Shown here: piece by piece, positions 5,126 through 5,936 of the stretch
Numbering within the stretch: position 1 is the first letter of the stretch
Layout: each line of letters opens with the position of its first letter
Assembly (NCBI GenBank): GCA_003233615.1
Contig: QIMB01000373.1
Location: 1-5,936, forward strand
Length of the DNA: 5,936 bases
Source of the DNA: Nitrospirota bacterium
GTDB lineage: Bacteria; Nitrospirota; Nitrospiria; Nitrospirales; UBA8639
Reading direction: 5' to 3'
Program-made: the position numbers and the translations under genes
Notes under the pieces: generated by a model
Told to the model about the DNA's origin: nothing
Seen by the model: only the letters and a program-made list of their open reading frames with translations
Databases searched by the model: none

Positions 5126-5936
5126 CCATGAATATATTTCGGAACATCGGTATTACCAGTAAGCTTGTCTCGATTCTTGTTTTCTTTTCGCTCATTCCGT
5201 TGAGTGTTCAGGTGTATTCACTCTATGAGACAGTTGGAGTCTTGGAGGAGGAAGCGGGTGTGCGTTATCAGGCGGTGGCTGAGGGTCTTGCTCACAGTCT
5301 TCAACGCTATCTTGATGAGCGGTCAGTTGATGCACGAACAATGAGTCGGAATCGGATCTTGCGGGATCGGATGTTGTGGTATCAACCCGGACACGAAGCG
5401 AACGACATTGTGCAGGTCTTGAATGAATATGTGCAGACCTCAGAGGCCTATCATTTGATTCAGGTCGTAGATCGTGAAGGGCAATTGATTGCTGTGAATG
5501 ATCAAGATAGTCAAGGACAATCAATTAGAACAGAGGGATTGTATAGAAAAAACTTTCGCTCTGCGGTGTGGTTTCAAGCTCTCCAACAGCAAGGGAGTCG
5601 TAATGTGTCTGATGGCTCCTTCTCTCGTTCTTCTGTCGGCTTGCGCGTGTTCGTGGAAGATGTGGCTGTCGATCGAGACGTCAAAGACATTTTTCCTCAC
5701 GATCATGCATTGACAGTGGGCATGTCTGTTCCCCTCTATGATCATGGAGAGGTCGTGGGCTATTGGTCTCAGCGATTGAAATACTCCATGGTCGAGAGGA
5801 TTGTCCAGCAAGCCTACCAGGGTGTGAAAAAGGCTGGCTTCCCAGGTGCTGAATTGACTCTGCAAAATGGTCAAGGGTTTACGATTTTAGAATATGCTCC
5901 AGCCGTCCATCAGAATGAAGCCGTTATTCACGATCT
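5122..5936 (+). CDS. Membrane sensor with Cache-like outer domain, probably a methyl-accepting chemotaxis protein (5' part)
   Basis: The frame is open from 5122 to the right edge, giving 271 residues with no stop; an in-frame TGA at 5110 rules out an earlier start. ATG 5128 is an in-frame alternative. The nearest ribosome site is weak (GGAATGATC, 5106-5114). Residues 15-34 form a membrane helix (LVSILVFFSLIPLSVQVY), followed by a long extracytoplasmic region. IQVVDREGQLIAVND (113-127), YRKNFRSAVWFQAL (141-154) and VPLYDHGEVVGYWSQ (203-217) follow the pattern of Cache sensory domains: a strand with an Asp and Gly turn, a Trp-containing segment, and the closing G-(V)-(V)-G strand. The cytoplasmic part lies outside the window. 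Its place after cheV makes a chemoreceptor the best guess, but a Cache histidine kinase or diguanylate cyclase cannot be excluded. The ligand is unknown. Confidence 0.8.
   Translation, partial: MTMNIFRNIGITSKLVSILVFFSLIPLSVQVYSLYETVGVLEEEAGVRYQAVAEGLAHSLQRYLDERSVDARTMSRNRILRDRMLWYQPGHEANDIVQVLNEYVQTSEAYHLIQVVDREGQLIAVNDQDSQGQSIRTEGLYRKNFRSAVWFQALQQQGSRNVSDGSFSRSSVGLRVFVEDVAVDRDVKDIFPHDHALTVGMSVPLYDHGEVVGYWSQRLKYSMVERIVQQAYQGVKKAGFPGAELTLQNGQGFTILEYAPAVHQNEAVIHD

Noticed and set aside
5192..5874. Minus-strand and alternate-frame open stretches over the sensor gene
   Set aside because: The continuous + strand frame from 5122 has a membrane helix and Cache-like motifs; the others are shadows of it.

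Overview
This window is the first part of a flagellar-type chemotaxis gene cluster, read entirely from the + strand. The order is a small helix-turn-helix protein, a long non-coding gap, cheY, cheZ, cheA, a second non-coding gap built from an inverted repeat, cheV, and the start of a membrane sensor with a Cache-like outer domain that runs off the right edge. The organism cannot be fixed from the sequence. It is a bacterium of roughly balanced base composition with strong Shine-Dalgarno sites. CheZ beside cheY and cheA, a CheV, and intergenic GTGAG/CTCAC-rich repeats fit a Nitrospira-like bacterium or a proteobacterium. I lean towards Nitrospirota, as a low-confidence inference.

Layout. Positions 1-108 may hold the tail of an upstream gene, but the frame cannot be chosen. 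109-336 is a 75-residue excisionase-type DNA-binding protein. 337-823 has no convincing gene; it holds a bulged hairpin (400-432), a purine-then-pyrimidine repeat (about 520-617) and a perfect 12-bp palindrome (624-635). 824-1222 is cheY, 1273-1899 cheZ and 1966-3849 cheA, with spacers of 50 and 66 bases. 3850-4089 is filled by a roughly 212-bp imperfect inverted repeat that shares a 14-base word with the earlier repeat. 4090-5025 is cheV. A 30-codon mini-ORF bridges the spacer and overlaps the sensor start at 5122 by ATGA.

How the genes work together. The membrane sensor, probably a methyl-accepting chemotaxis protein, would control the CheA kinase through a CheW-like adaptor. The only adaptor visible is CheV, which joins a CheW domain to a receiver domain. 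CheA autophosphorylates at His48 and passes phosphate to CheY (Asp57) and to the CheV receiver (Asp234). CheZ (Asp134, Gln138) dephosphorylates CheY. No cheW, cheR, cheB or cheD is in view; they may lie further right or elsewhere.

The genes themselves are well-known families. The less ordinary points are a CheV that seems to lack the turn joining the first two strands of its CheW domain, a CheA with a disordered linker where the P2 domain would be, the long inverted repeat between cheA and cheV, and the possible translational coupling of the sensor to a mini-ORF.
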